From positions 1 to 16,186 of the forward strand of contig JAGFXQ010000093.1 of assembly GCA_017861355.1 (NCBI GenBank): a DNA stretch of 16,186 nucleotides, read 5' to 3'. Under the pieces are notes generated by a model. The model was not told the DNA's origin. It made no database searches and saw only the letters and a list, made by a program, of their open reading frames with translations. This DNA comes from Bacillota bacterium (GTDB taxonomy: Bacteria > Bacillota > Clostridia > Lachnospirales > Lachnospiraceae). Made by a program: the position numbers and the translations under genes. Below, piece after piece: positions 1-6,965 of this stretch (positions are counted from its first letter, which is position 1; each line of letters starts with the position of its first letter).

Positions 1-630
1 CAGTCCGAAACCACCGGTGTTATAGCCTCTCGGACACTCGTCCCACCTAGCACCCGTAATGTTCAAGGGTTCCAACAGTCTGGGTGTCAGATAATCGATC
101 AGTTTCATTCCCGTAAGCTTCTGAATGATTACGGATAGCATATAGGTTGCACCTGTGTTGTATAAAAAATGCGTTCCCGGTTCTTTCTCTACCGGTACTC
201 CAAAGAAGCCGGCCACCCAGTTACCATCCTGTCTTTCTGTCATATAGCCGGTAGTATCTACATTATGACCTGTATTCATTGACAATAAATGCTTGATCTT
301 CATCTGCGACAGAAGCTCACTCGGTTCCGGACATTCCTCCTTAAAATAGGAGATCACCTGATCCTCAACCGTCAATAAACCTTCCTGAACTGCAAAACCG
401 ATTGCGGTGGAAGTAAAGCTTTTACTTAAGGAGAAGAGAACATGCGGTAGCTCTCTGTCATATGGCTCCCACCAACCTTCTGCTATTACATAGCCATGCC
501 TTAGCAGCATAAAGCTGTGAACATCCTGACCCATATCGGGTGTTCGAAGCTTTTCCACCTCTTCCACAAAATCAAGGATCGCCTTGGAGTTAACCCCCTG
601 TAATTCCGGTACACTTCTTTGTAGTTCCAT
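1..630 (-). CDS. Serine hydrolase, beta-lactamase (class C/PBP4) fold, partial
   Basis: An open frame runs from ATG at 630 to the left window edge without a stop, so only the N-terminal 210 residues are seen and the C-terminus lies outside. A GAGGGGG ribosome site about 9 nt upstream supports the start. The fragment has the SxxK nucleophile/base motif of penicillin-recognising hydrolases as SLSK (Ser67, Lys70) and a second active-site motif around Tyr157 (LYNTGATY). The family also carries a C-terminal KTG-like motif, which would be off-window. No signal peptide is visible, which suggests a cytoplasmic esterase or amidase-type member and not a secreted beta-lactamase; the substrate cannot be told. 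It follows the receiver/GGDEF-like gene on the same strand, but a 259-bp repeat array separates them. The family is clear and the exact activity is unknown. Confidence 0.88.
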   Translation of the reverse strand, partial: MELQRSVPELQGVNSKAILDFVEEVEKLRTPDMGQDVHSFMLLRHGYVIAEGWWEPYDRELPHVLFSLSKSFTSTAIGFAVQEGLLTVEDQVISYFKEECPEPSELLSQMKIKHLLSMNTGHNVDTTGYMTERQDGNWVAGFFGVPVEKEPGTHFLYNTGATYMLSVIIQKLTGMKLIDYLTPRLLEPLNITGARWDECPRGYNTGGFGL

Positions 631-650
631 AATTTCATACCCCCTCAATT

Positions 651-909
651 GTATTTCGTTTCTGTATTTCGTATCTGTATTTTGTTTCTGTATTTTGTAT
701 CTGTATTTCGTTTCTGTCTTTCGTTTCTGTCTTTCGTTTCTGTCTTTCGTTTCTGTCTTTCGTTTCTGTATTTCGTTTCTGTATTTTGCTACTTTATTTG
801 TTTCTTTATTTTGCCACTTTATTTTGCTACTTTATTTTGCTACTTTATTTTGCTACTTTATTTTGCTACTTTATTTTGCTACTTTATTATGTTTTTTTAT
901 TTTGCTACT
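651..909. repeat. 13-bp minisatellite, about 20 tandem units in two types
   Basis: Units of exactly 13 bp follow one another from 651 to 909. The first 11 (651-793) are variants of GTATTTCGTTTCT, with A or C at base 3, C or T at base 7 and T or A at base 10. The next nine (794-909) are mostly TTATTTTGCTACT; five of these are identical (819-883), one has only 12 bp (794-805) and one is degenerate (884-896). Unit 781-793 is a hybrid of the two types. The array fills nearly all of the 274 bp between two co-directional minus-strand genes, and its last unit contains the TAG stop (905-907) of the upstream one. Long plus-strand open frames through it only reflect its lack of stop codons. Confidence 0.95.
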
Positions 910-1786
910 TTTTTATTTCTTCATAAGGAGTTTTGTTCTCCTCCTTTTTCATTTCCTCAACTACCCGGTTCATACGCATACCAAGTGTTAAAAGGAGTTC
1001 CTTTACCTCCATATCTTCAGCCGGATAGGTTATGGTTGCCATCGCAATATTGAGTAGGGAAAGGCTTTTATCCTCTTTAACAACTTCCTCATAATAATCC
1101 ATGATCTTCTTGTGCAGCAGATCCACATTTGCTGCAGTGCAATAAGGAAACACCCCAAGAAAGGTCTGTGAACCGTACTGTTCGAACACATCTGTTTCCC
1201 ATAGATTGATTTTATTATTTTTGTAAAAACGACCAACCGCCTCAAGATACTTATTTTCTATCATATTGTGAAGCTCCGACCCGCTTTCGAACAGAGTGCA
1301 CATCAATACAGTAATCTCATATTTACCCTTCTTCGCCTTTTTCAACTCGGCATTCAGATAATTATGAATATTAAAGCTGATGCTGATATTTTCCGATGCA
1401 ACTGAATACTTTGTCTTTAATACCGACAATATCTTTTCCCGAAGGAAAGCATCGTCAAAAGGCTTCAATATATAATCCGTTGCCCCCTCCGCCATCGCTC
1501 GGATAAAATCCGGTCGTTTATTATGAGTGGTTACCACAAAGATAGGAATTTCCGGTCTCTTTTCCTTTATTTTTCCCAGAGTCTCAAATCCTTTGTTGAC
1601 GTCAAACCCAAGATCCATTAAGATCAGTCGAATATTTGCATTCTCGTCCGCTAAAATATTAAATAACTCAACATCATACGCTGCCTCATATATCTGAAGA
1701 TTAATTCCCTGAAGCAAGCTTCCAATTCTACGTCTCATCATGCTGACTTCATCTAATATAATAATTCCCTCTTCAATGTCGCTCAT
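905..1786 (-). CDS. Response regulator receiver with degenerate GGDEF domain
   Basis: This 293-residue cytoplasmic protein starts at an ATG preceded by a good GGAGG site. Residues about 8-120 form a CheY-like receiver. They include the acidic pair D12-E13 (usually DD/DE), the likely phosphorylated Asp58 in LILMDLG, Thr86/87 and Lys108 in YILKPF. Residues about 155-280 have the layout of a GGDEF diguanylate cyclase domain, with DVFEQYG followed by a hydrophobic strand, but the signature loop reads GSQTF (205-209) where GGDEF is expected, so cyclase activity is very unlikely. The architecture resembles a one-receiver PleD relative whose output domain has become a binding or dimerisation module. 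No histidine kinase is next to it. The last codons and the stop fall at the edge of the 13-bp repeat array. The receiver assignment is strong; the GGDEF ancestry is inferred from alignment by eye. Confidence 0.85.
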   Translation of the reverse strand: MSDIEEGIIILDEVSMMRRRIGSLLQGINLQIYEAAYDVELFNILADENANIRLILMDLGFDVNKGFETLGKIKEKRPEIPIFVVTTHNKRPDFIRAMAEGATDYILKPFDDAFLREKILSVLKTKYSVASENISISFNIHNYLNAELKKAKKGKYEITVLMCTLFESGSELHNMIENKYLEAVGRFYKNNKINLWETDVFEQYGSQTFLGVFPYCTAANVDLLHKKIMDYYEEVVKEDKSLSLLNIAMATITYPAEDMEVKELLLTLGMRMNRVVEEMKKEENKTPYEEIKK

Positions 1787-1888
1787 ATTAACCTCCGTTA
1801 TGTTTCTTTGATGCAGTTCAAATGCCAGAAAGATCAGGCGGTTCGCTTATTAATGTTCCTCCTGCTCAGGATTATGAATCATGTATTT

Positions 1889-1894
1889 ATTATA
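1889..1894 (-). promoter_or_regulatory. Candidate -10 box for the receiver gene
   Basis: Reading the minus strand, a perfect TATAAT lies about 105 nt upstream of the ATG at 1786. No good -35 hexamer sits 16-18 bp upstream; the nearest TTG-containing hexamer (TTGTAG) is 20 bp away. It is therefore a candidate only. Confidence 0.35.
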
Positions 1895-1945
1895 TCTCTT
1901 TTTTGCATGATTTGCTACAATTCGACACTTCATTTTAACGCAAAA

Positions 1946-1971
1946 GAAAGTAAGTCATTGGACCTACTTTC
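1946..1971 (-). terminator. Intrinsic terminator of the DUF5685/J-domain/membrane operon
   Basis: On the minus strand an 11-bp stem (GAAAGTAGGTC pairing with GACTTACTTTC, one G-U pair, loop CAAT) is followed by TTTTG. It lies about 30 nt after the stop codon at 2000. The U tract is short, so efficiency is uncertain, but position and shape fit an operon end. Confidence 0.6.
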
Positions 1972-1999
1972 CGAGAATTATTATATATAAATTAATGGA

Positions 2000-2536
2000 T
2001 TAAGATAAAGTAAGTTTATTCCGTACCCTACTCCAGATATATTTTTGAAAATAATTATAGGCCATATCATACACGAATAAGACCACTTGACCTGCTAACA
2101 ACAGAATCAACGTCAGAATCGGATTGATGTTACCCTGATAGATTAACCTCGGTAAGAATAGCAACATCGGTAGATACATCAGATTAAAGGTAATATACTT
2201 GATCACCCAGTACAACCTTATTCTTCTTCTGTTGTTCTGAATGTTCACAAGCTTATCGAAGGAATATTCGATCACAATTATATAGAAGCCCATCGCAGCA
2301 AAGGTAATACAATAGAGCTTGTTCGGAGCCAGAATAAGTCCAATCAAAATTGCTCCCAGATAAAACCCTGTTCCGTAACGGATATTACTTTCCCTGATCG
2401 CAATTCCCACACCAAAAGATGCTGCTCCTAAGAGAAACAATGTATTGAATTCAAGTACACCACTTAAAATGATCAGCAATGCCGTGACTGCCAACAGCAG
2501 ACCAAGAAATGCCATCTTCTTTGCGTTTAGCAGCAT
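2000..2536 (-). CDS. Multi-pass membrane protein of unknown function
   Basis: I chose the ATG at 2536 because GGGAGGAG lies 10 nt upstream. The earlier in-frame ATG at 2560 has no ribosome site and would deepen the overlap with the gene before it. The 178-residue product is very hydrophobic, with about five to six likely membrane segments: near residues 8-28, 30-48, 55-75, 76-95, 115-135 and 140-165. A basic loop (NNRRRIR) sits in the middle. The N-terminal pattern faintly recalls S-components of ECF transporters, but I cannot assign it. It is the last gene of a three-gene operon and its start overlaps the J-domain gene by 10 bp, so translation is probably coupled. A link to the J-domain protein is plausible, since that protein is soluble and could be recruited to the membrane. 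Confidence 0.75.
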   Translation of the reverse strand: MLLNAKKMAFLGLLLAVTALLIILSGVLEFNTLFLLGAASFGVGIAIRESNIRYGTGFYLGAILIGLILAPNKLYCITFAAMGFYIIVIEYSFDKLVNIQNNRRRIRLYWVIKYITFNLMYLPMLLFLPRLIYQGNINPILTLILLLAGQVVLFVYDMAYNYFQKYIWSRVRNKLTLS

Positions 2537-3159
2537 GAAATCAAATCTCCTCCCATACATTCACATAGAGAATCCGCACACCACAAATCACAGCACAGAT
2601 TACCTGCATTATAGCCTCCACTACCTGAATTACCATATCTGGTTCCGGTGTATCTCTGATTCTGCCATTGTAATTGATTATACAGCTTAGTATATTCCGG
2701 ATTGTTCGGTTCCATATTCATCGCTTGCGTAATGTGATCGTTAGCCATAACATTATTACCAATTCCTGCATTGGCTACTGCACTGTAATAATACCATCTG
2801 GCATTATGCATCGAAATTCCTGCTAATACGTTCAAGGCTTCCCGGTACCGGCCGCCGTTGATGTAGGTTGCAGCTGCATTCATCTGCGTACTGTCACCCT
2901 CACTGCCTGCACTGTAATTGGTCTGACCATAGGATGTATAGCCGCTTCCGTAGGGGTTAGCGCCACTCTCACGTTCCTTCATGATCTGATCATAGGCTTC
3001 CTGTACCTCCTTGAACTTCTCCTCAGCCAGACCTGCTAGAGGATTATTCACATATGAATCAGGATGATATTTTCGGCTAAGCTCACGATAAGCCTTCTTT
3101 ATCTCCTCATTCGATGCATTTGGTGATACTTCAAGTACCTTGTACGGATTAGCTATCAT
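2527..3159 (-). CDS. J-domain (DnaJ-like) protein with TPR region and Cys-rich tail
   Basis: This 210-residue protein begins with a J-domain (about 1-65). Its HPD tripeptide in KYHPDSY is the motif by which J-proteins stimulate the ATPase of DnaK/Hsp70. A Gly/Tyr/Ser-rich linker follows, then a TPR-like helical pair (about 98-165; GRYREALNVL and YYYSAVANAGIG). After another Gly-rich stretch comes a cysteine-rich end of about 22 residues holding seven cysteines (CCDLWCADSLCEC to a final CC). It lacks the DnaJ zinc-finger and substrate-binding domains, so it is a specialised class III J-protein and not DnaJ itself. Its ATG overlaps the end of the DUF5685 gene by 11 bp and has an AAGGAAGGAA ribosome site; its own end overlaps the membrane gene. 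Client and partner are unknown. The J-domain call is secure; any role for the tail is open. Confidence 0.92.
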   Translation of the reverse strand: MIANPYKVLEVSPNASNEEIKKAYRELSRKYHPDSYVNNPLAGLAEEKFKEVQEAYDQIMKERESGANPYGSGYTSYGQTNYSAGSEGDSTQMNAAATYINGGRYREALNVLAGISMHNARWYYYSAVANAGIGNNVMANDHITQAMNMEPNNPEYTKLYNQLQWQNQRYTGTRYGNSGSGGYNAGNLCCDLWCADSLCECMGGDLISCC

Positions 3160-3997
3160 GTTTTTGTTCCTTCCTTATATTTCTCTCTTTTTGTATTTCA
3201 TCAAATTTTGTCCATACTCCATCATATAGAATATTATGGAGTATATCGATATCCAGCAGACAGGGAAGCATTTCATATTCTTTTGTACACTGTGCCATCA
3301 TCATGGTAAGCATATTACGGCAATCGTCTTCGAAAGTCTCCTTATCCATCGAGAAAATCAGTGGATTATAATTGTTCTTCTTGAGATCCTTTTCTATATC
3401 ATCATATGCATCCAGTAGATAGATATACTTACCCAGATAAAAACCGATCGTTCGAAGGCTTTGTTCCCACCGGTCTTCCTTATAGACAAATAGTTCTGCC
3501 ATGAGTTCACCGAAGCAACGGGAAACCAGGTCAATGTTCGTCTCCTTATTCACCTCATACTCTTGGAGCTTACGAAGACTTTCTTCCATCCCCTTACATT
3601 GTCTTGGAAATTTATCATTAATTCGTTCATATTGCTTCTTCAGCAAACCGGCACCCGCAAGTCCTGCTAAGTTCTTCTCATCTGCCCAATCATCCATAAG
3701 ATGATGATAGGTTAGAGCAATATTCATATCGGCCACATAATCCGTAATCTCATTCACCAGAGTATCATGTTTCTTCACCGGATGGACCAGACAACGGTTC
3801 TGTAATCTCGTTGTTTCACTCTCATAGAGTGAGGTTAACAGAAGAATAAGAAAGGTCATGTCATACGATAAGGTCATTTGTCCAAAGCGCCCATACTTAT
3901 CCTTTAAGGTTTTACATAAGCCGCAATAATATGCTTTATACTTATAAAAATCCTTCATTTTTAGTTCGGGCTTATATACATTCACATAACCAAACAT
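3149..3997 (-). CDS. DUF5685 family protein
   Basis: The start at 3997 is supported by GGAGGAG five nt-scale spacing upstream; an upstream in-frame ATG at 4024 lacks a site. The 282-residue product begins MFGYVNVYKPEL and carries the family hallmark YYCGLCKTL (Cys25, Cys28), followed by CLVHP (Cys69, His72), a possible four-ligand metal site. The rest looks all-helical. Two Asp-rich motifs stand out: DDWADE (102-107) and LLDAYDDIEKD (194-204). Their spacing and helical context recall the metal-diphosphate motifs of trans-isoprenoid synthases of the squalene/phytoene type; this is my inference, and the family is officially of unknown function. No signal peptide or membrane segment is seen. It is the first gene of an operon with the J-domain and membrane genes, and the promoter at 4085-4112 lies in front of it. 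Confidence 0.85.
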   Translation of the reverse strand: MFGYVNVYKPELKMKDFYKYKAYYCGLCKTLKDKYGRFGQMTLSYDMTFLILLLTSLYESETTRLQNRCLVHPVKKHDTLVNEITDYVADMNIALTYHHLMDDWADEKNLAGLAGAGLLKKQYERINDKFPRQCKGMEESLRKLQEYEVNKETNIDLVSRCFGELMAELFVYKEDRWEQSLRTIGFYLGKYIYLLDAYDDIEKDLKKNNYNPLIFSMDKETFEDDCRNMLTMMMAQCTKEYEMLPCLLDIDILHNILYDGVWTKFDEIQKERNIRKEQKHDS

Positions 3998-4084
3998 AAC
4001 TCCTCCAAAAAGGTGTTCTAACATGCCATATCAGGCACGAACCTTCACTTCCGGAAGCGGATTGAAATGTCCCGGAATTTTATC

Positions 4085-4112
4085 AGTATAGCATAGATTT
4101 TTTATAAGTAAA
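4085..4112 (-). promoter_or_regulatory. Promoter of the DUF5685 operon
   Basis: Minus strand: TTTACT (-35), a 16-bp spacer, then TATACT (-10) preceded by TGC, giving an extended -10. It lies about 90 nt upstream of the ATG at 3997. No hairpin terminator for the upstream alanine dehydrogenase gene is visible in 4113-4168, so some read-through into this operon is possible. Confidence 0.6.
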
Positions 4113-4168
4113 ATGATTCTGGGAAAAATCACAAAATTTTAATAATTCCTTTATTAATAATACATTGA

Positions 4169-5296
4169 TTATGATAAATGCTCTAATGCCTTTATTGCAT
4201 CTTCCCAGGAAAGTCCCAAGCTATCCGCCACACTTTGACAGGTCAGATTTCCACTGCAGGTATTTAAGCCCTTTCGCAAAGCAGGATTACCGAGTAACGC
4301 CTTTATGACTCCCTTATCCGCCAACTCCACCAGATAAGGCAGGGTTGCTGCTTCCAAAGCAAGGGTAGAAGTTCTTGGTACTGCACCGGGCATATTTGCT
4401 ACACTGTAGTGAACTACTCCATGTTTTTCATAAGTCGGATGATCGTGTGTCGTTACATGATCTACCGTCTCGATCGAGCCACCCTGATCGATTGCCACAT
4501 CGACAATAACGGAACCTTTCTTCATGGTTTCAACCATTTCTTCCGTTACAATGATGGGTGCACTGGCACCGGTCACCAATACTGCTCCAATCAACAGATC
4601 TGCTCTCCTTACCATCTCCGCCACCTGATAGGAATTGCAGATCAGCGTCTGAACTCTTCCCGCGAAGATATCATCCAGATAACGCAATCTTGCAAGATTG
4701 ATATCAAGAATGGTCACTTTTGCGCCCATACCAACTGCTATCCTGGCTGCGTTGGTTCCTACGACTCCACCACCGATAATAACGACCTCACAAGGCTGAA
4801 CTCCGGACACACCTCCAAGTAATACTCCCATTCCACCATTATATTTCTGTAGCAGATTCGCTCCAATCTGTACTGACATTCTTCCGGCTACTTCACTCAT
4901 CGGTGCGAGCAATGGCAGGGAGCCGTTACTTAATTCCACTGTCTCATAAGCGATACCGGTCACCTTGTTCCTAAGAAGTGCTTCCGTCAACGGTCGGTTC
5001 GGTGCCAGATGCAGATAAGTATAAAGAGCCTGACCCGGACGTAGCAAATCATATTCCACCTCTAAAGGTTCTTTGACCTTTACGATAATATCGGCATTCT
5101 CGTATACCCTGCTGTTCTTCTCTAGAAGTCTAGCTCCTGCTGCTGTATACTCCTCATCGGTAAAGCCGCTTCCAACTCCGGCTGATATTTCTACATATAC
5201 CTCATGACCGTGCTTCACCAATACACTGACTCCACCCGGGGTTAATCCTACTCTGTTCTCATTATTCTTTATTTCCTTCGGTACTCCGATTCTCAT
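4169..5296 (-). CDS. ald: Alanine dehydrogenase
   Basis: The 375-residue enzyme catalyses NAD-dependent reversible oxidative deamination of L-alanine to pyruvate and ammonia in the cytoplasm. The start at 5296 (MRIGVPKEIK) has an AAGGAG site; an in-frame ATG ten codons earlier lacks one. Family landmarks are all present: the N-terminal RIGVPKE motif, catalytic Lys75 (KVKEP), His96 (LHLAP) and Asp270 (VAIDQGG), the nucleotide-binding glycine loop GGGVVG (175-180) and the acidic Asp198 that favours NAD over NADP. Length is close to the usual 370. It appears monocistronic: a hairpin terminator for the upstream secreted-protein gene lies between, and its own promoter candidate is at 5356-5364. 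Residue spacing separates it from the transhydrogenase alpha subunit, which is a relative. Confidence 0.97.
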   Translation of the reverse strand: MRIGVPKEIKNNENRVGLTPGGVSVLVKHGHEVYVEISAGVGSGFTDEEYTAAGARLLEKNSRVYENADIIVKVKEPLEVEYDLLRPGQALYTYLHLAPNRPLTEALLRNKVTGIAYETVELSNGSLPLLAPMSEVAGRMSVQIGANLLQKYNGGMGVLLGGVSGVQPCEVVIIGGGVVGTNAARIAVGMGAKVTILDINLARLRYLDDIFAGRVQTLICNSYQVAEMVRRADLLIGAVLVTGASAPIIVTEEMVETMKKGSVIVDVAIDQGGSIETVDHVTTHDHPTYEKHGVVHYSVANMPGAVPRTSTLALEAATLPYLVELADKGVIKALLGNPALRKGLNTCSGNLTCQSVADSLGLSWEDAIKALEHLS

Positions 5297-5355
5297 AATT
5301 TTATCTCCTTCTTGTAAGATTATCATGATAAAGGTAATGAAGTTTCTTTATATTA

Positions 5356-5364
5356 ATTGTACCA
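5356..5364 (-). promoter_or_regulatory. Candidate extended -10 promoter for ald
   Basis: Minus strand TGGTACAAT, an extended -10 motif, sits about 60 nt upstream of the ald start. No convincing -35 hexamer is present at the expected distance, which is tolerable for extended -10 promoters. Confidence 0.4.
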
Positions 5365-5413
5365 TATCCTTGCCCTCAGTACGAGATGTTTTATTCGGTT
5401 TCTCAGCTTCTAC

Positions 5414-5430
5414 TTCGACCTCATTCGACC
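5414..5430. repeat. Direct repeat TTCGACC, one helical turn apart
   Basis: TTCGACC occurs at 5414-5420 and again at 5424-5430, exactly 10 bp apart. This is about 50-75 bp upstream of the candidate ald -10 box, a position where an activator could bind one face of the helix. It could also be chance. Confidence 0.3.
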
Positions 5431-5432
5431 AC

Positions 5433-5520
5433 AAAAAAGGGCTGATGCAAAATATAAATGCAGACCATTGTGGTTTATATCATCTCACAATTAGTTTACA
5501 TTATGATTTTGCATCAGCCC
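5433..5520 (-). terminator. Long-hairpin terminator (element A) after the Cu-amine-oxidase-N-like gene
   Basis: A perfect 15-bp inverted repeat (GGGCTGATGCAAAAT at 5439-5453 with its complement at 5506-5520) encloses a 52-nt region. That region has its own small stem, ATTGTG (5467-5472) with CACAAT (5486-5491). On the minus strand the structure ends in six T residues (5438-5433), so it can terminate transcription from the gene ending at 5551. Its ends and its centre (TTGTGGTTTATATC) match element B at 13597-13703, so it belongs to a repeated family and may be a miniature transposable element used as a terminator. Arm bases 5517-5520 can instead pair with GGGC at 5526-5529. Confidence 0.8.
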
Positions 5521-5550
5521 CAAAAGGGCGTCTTTTATATTAACCCGGTA

Positions 5551-6738
5551 TTACTTAATGACTACTACCGGAACGTTAATTGGTGTTGCCCATACCGGTG
5601 AGGTGTTACCGGCTTGATCACTGATCAATGCTCCTGCTGATACATATAAGCTAACCGTAGAAGTACCAAAGCCTGCTAAAGCCGCTTTATCTGCCTCTCC
5701 CAAGGTAATCTTGATTGAGGTTGCACTCTCAACAAAGCCTTTGGAGCCTTTATTATCGATATTGGTCAGCCGATAGCTTCTTGCAAGGGTGCTATCAAAC
5801 AAAGATAACATTGTTATATCCACAACATCCCTGATTTGGCCTGCACCAGCAACGGACAGATAAAGTTCACCGGTTCCCTGCATATAAACTGCACTGGCGA
5901 TGGATGTTAAAGTAGGTGCAATATAATCAACATTAAGCTTTAAGTCGGACTTGCTGGTAACGACTTCATTCTTTGCATTATAGAGTTTGATGGTGACCGC
6001 TCCACCTTCTGGTACTGCCGCCTTCAACTCGTCATTTGTAGGTGTTCCGTCTGAGGTTGTAAATGTAATAGCAGAACCGGTTGCAGAAATCACATTGTTC
6101 GTTGCAACTAATTTGGTATTAACATAGAGCTCTGCTTTACCGCCGGTTGCCTGTCCGGGAGTAATATCTGCACTAACCTCCATATACTGAGTCGTTGCAT
6201 TCAATGTATTATCAACAACCTTGGATCCAAAGGTAGTAATCTTGATATTCTTTGGAGCCTCAAGTTTTGCTTCCACGATTTCGATATCGTCCTTACCAAC
6301 CTTCACTCTGACTCCAAGCTTTTCAGCAATATACTTGATCAGGATTGTCTTCTTCTTGCTGTTGCTTACATTGAAGATAGAAGCGCTTGTATCTTCCACT
6401 CCATTTACTGTAACCTTCTTGTTCTTTAAATCAATTACAAGCTTGGTATCAGCCTTGGTGATGGTAATCACTGCAGTTGCTTTGTCATAGTTTACGGTTG
6501 CTCCCATTCCTTTCGTAACCGGTGTAACCGGTAATTGATACCTACCATACTTAATTACTTTGGAATGCTTTAAATCGAACTTCGTCTGAACCTCTCTTGG
6601 CTGAACCTCTTTTGTTTGAATCTCTTTCGTATAGCTCTTCTTCTCATGTGTGTTATATCTCTCCGGTTTAGCAAATGCAACTGCGGAGGAGGTGACTAAG
6701 AGTGCCAATGTTACAATAAAACAAAATATCTTCTTCAT
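5551..6738 (-). CDS. Secreted protein with copper-amine-oxidase-N-like domain
   Basis: The 395-residue product has a clear signal peptide (lysines, a hydrophobic core at about 5-18, cleavage near AFA at 21-23), and a strong AAAGGAG site precedes its ATG. Mature residues 37-53 hold a short K-E-V-Q repeat (IQTKEVQPREVQTK). Residues about 65-156 look like the copper amine oxidase N-terminal-like domain (PVTPVTKGMGATVNYDK to VRVKVGKDDIEI). In clostridia this is a small cell-surface module and does not imply oxidase activity. Residues about 160-390 look like two beta-sandwich or Ig-like segments. There is no sorting motif or S-layer domain, so attachment is unclear. The gene is transcribed away from a Big_2-domain surface gene. 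Its role is probably structural or carbohydrate-binding; nothing in the sequence specifies it. Confidence 0.82.
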   Translation of the reverse strand: MKKIFCFIVTLALLVTSSAVAFAKPERYNTHEKKSYTKEIQTKEVQPREVQTKFDLKHSKVIKYGRYQLPVTPVTKGMGATVNYDKATAVITITKADTKLVIDLKNKKVTVNGVEDTSASIFNVSNSKKKTILIKYIAEKLGVRVKVGKDDIEIVEAKLEAPKNIKITTFGSKVVDNTLNATTQYMEVSADITPGQATGGKAELYVNTKLVATNNVISATGSAITFTTSDGTPTNDELKAAVPEGGAVTIKLYNAKNEVVTSKSDLKLNVDYIAPTLTSIASAVYMQGTGELYLSVAGAGQIRDVVDITMLSLFDSTLARSYRLTNIDNKGSKGFVESATSIKITLGEADKAALAGFGTSTVSLYVSAGALISDQAGNTSPVWATPINVPVVVIK

Positions 6739-6810
6739 AATAAAATCTCCTTTCTTTTGATATTAAAGTATTCGGAGATTAAAAACATATTTTTAGGGTA
6801 GCTGGAATTA

Positions 6811-6816
6811 ATTATA
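6811..6816 (-). promoter_or_regulatory. Candidate -10 box for the 5551-6738 gene
   Basis: Minus strand TATAAT lies about 75 nt upstream of the ATG at 6738, with a weak TTCCAA hexamer 16 bp further up. The long AT-rich leader between them shows no obvious structure. Confidence 0.4.
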
Positions 6817-6924
6817 TAGTGCATTGGAACTATTGGAATATTTATGAACCAGGTTTTTATCCATTATTACTCATTTTCAGTATCATTTTTTCTGTTTTGC
6901 CTTATATAAATCCTATTTTTCTTA

Positions 6925-6933
6925 TGATAGAAT
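6925..6933 (+). promoter_or_regulatory. Candidate extended -10 promoter for the Big_2 gene
   Basis: TGATAGAAT is an extended -10 match. It overlaps the upstream in-frame ATG at 6932, which would place that ATG upstream of the transcript start and favours translation from 6989. The -35 region is weak. Confidence 0.4.
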
Positions 6934-6965
6934 GAGAAAGGGCTTATATATATGTATCATCTATT

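Noticed and set aside
651..909. CRISPR array
   Set aside because: Units are 13 bp, directly adjacent, with no spacers and no cas genes.
584..1053. Two plus-strand open frames of about 135 codons, Phe/Leu/Ser-rich
   Set aside because: They run through the 13-bp repeat array and antisense into the receiver gene. The low complexity comes from the repeat, and there is no ribosome site.
1808..1990. 60-codon plus-strand frame
   Set aside because: No ribosome site, overlaps the minus-strand terminator and the receiver gene leader, and has no recognisable content.
4409..4822. 137-codon plus-strand frame
   Set aside because: Antisense to the well-conserved alanine dehydrogenase gene; shadow frame.
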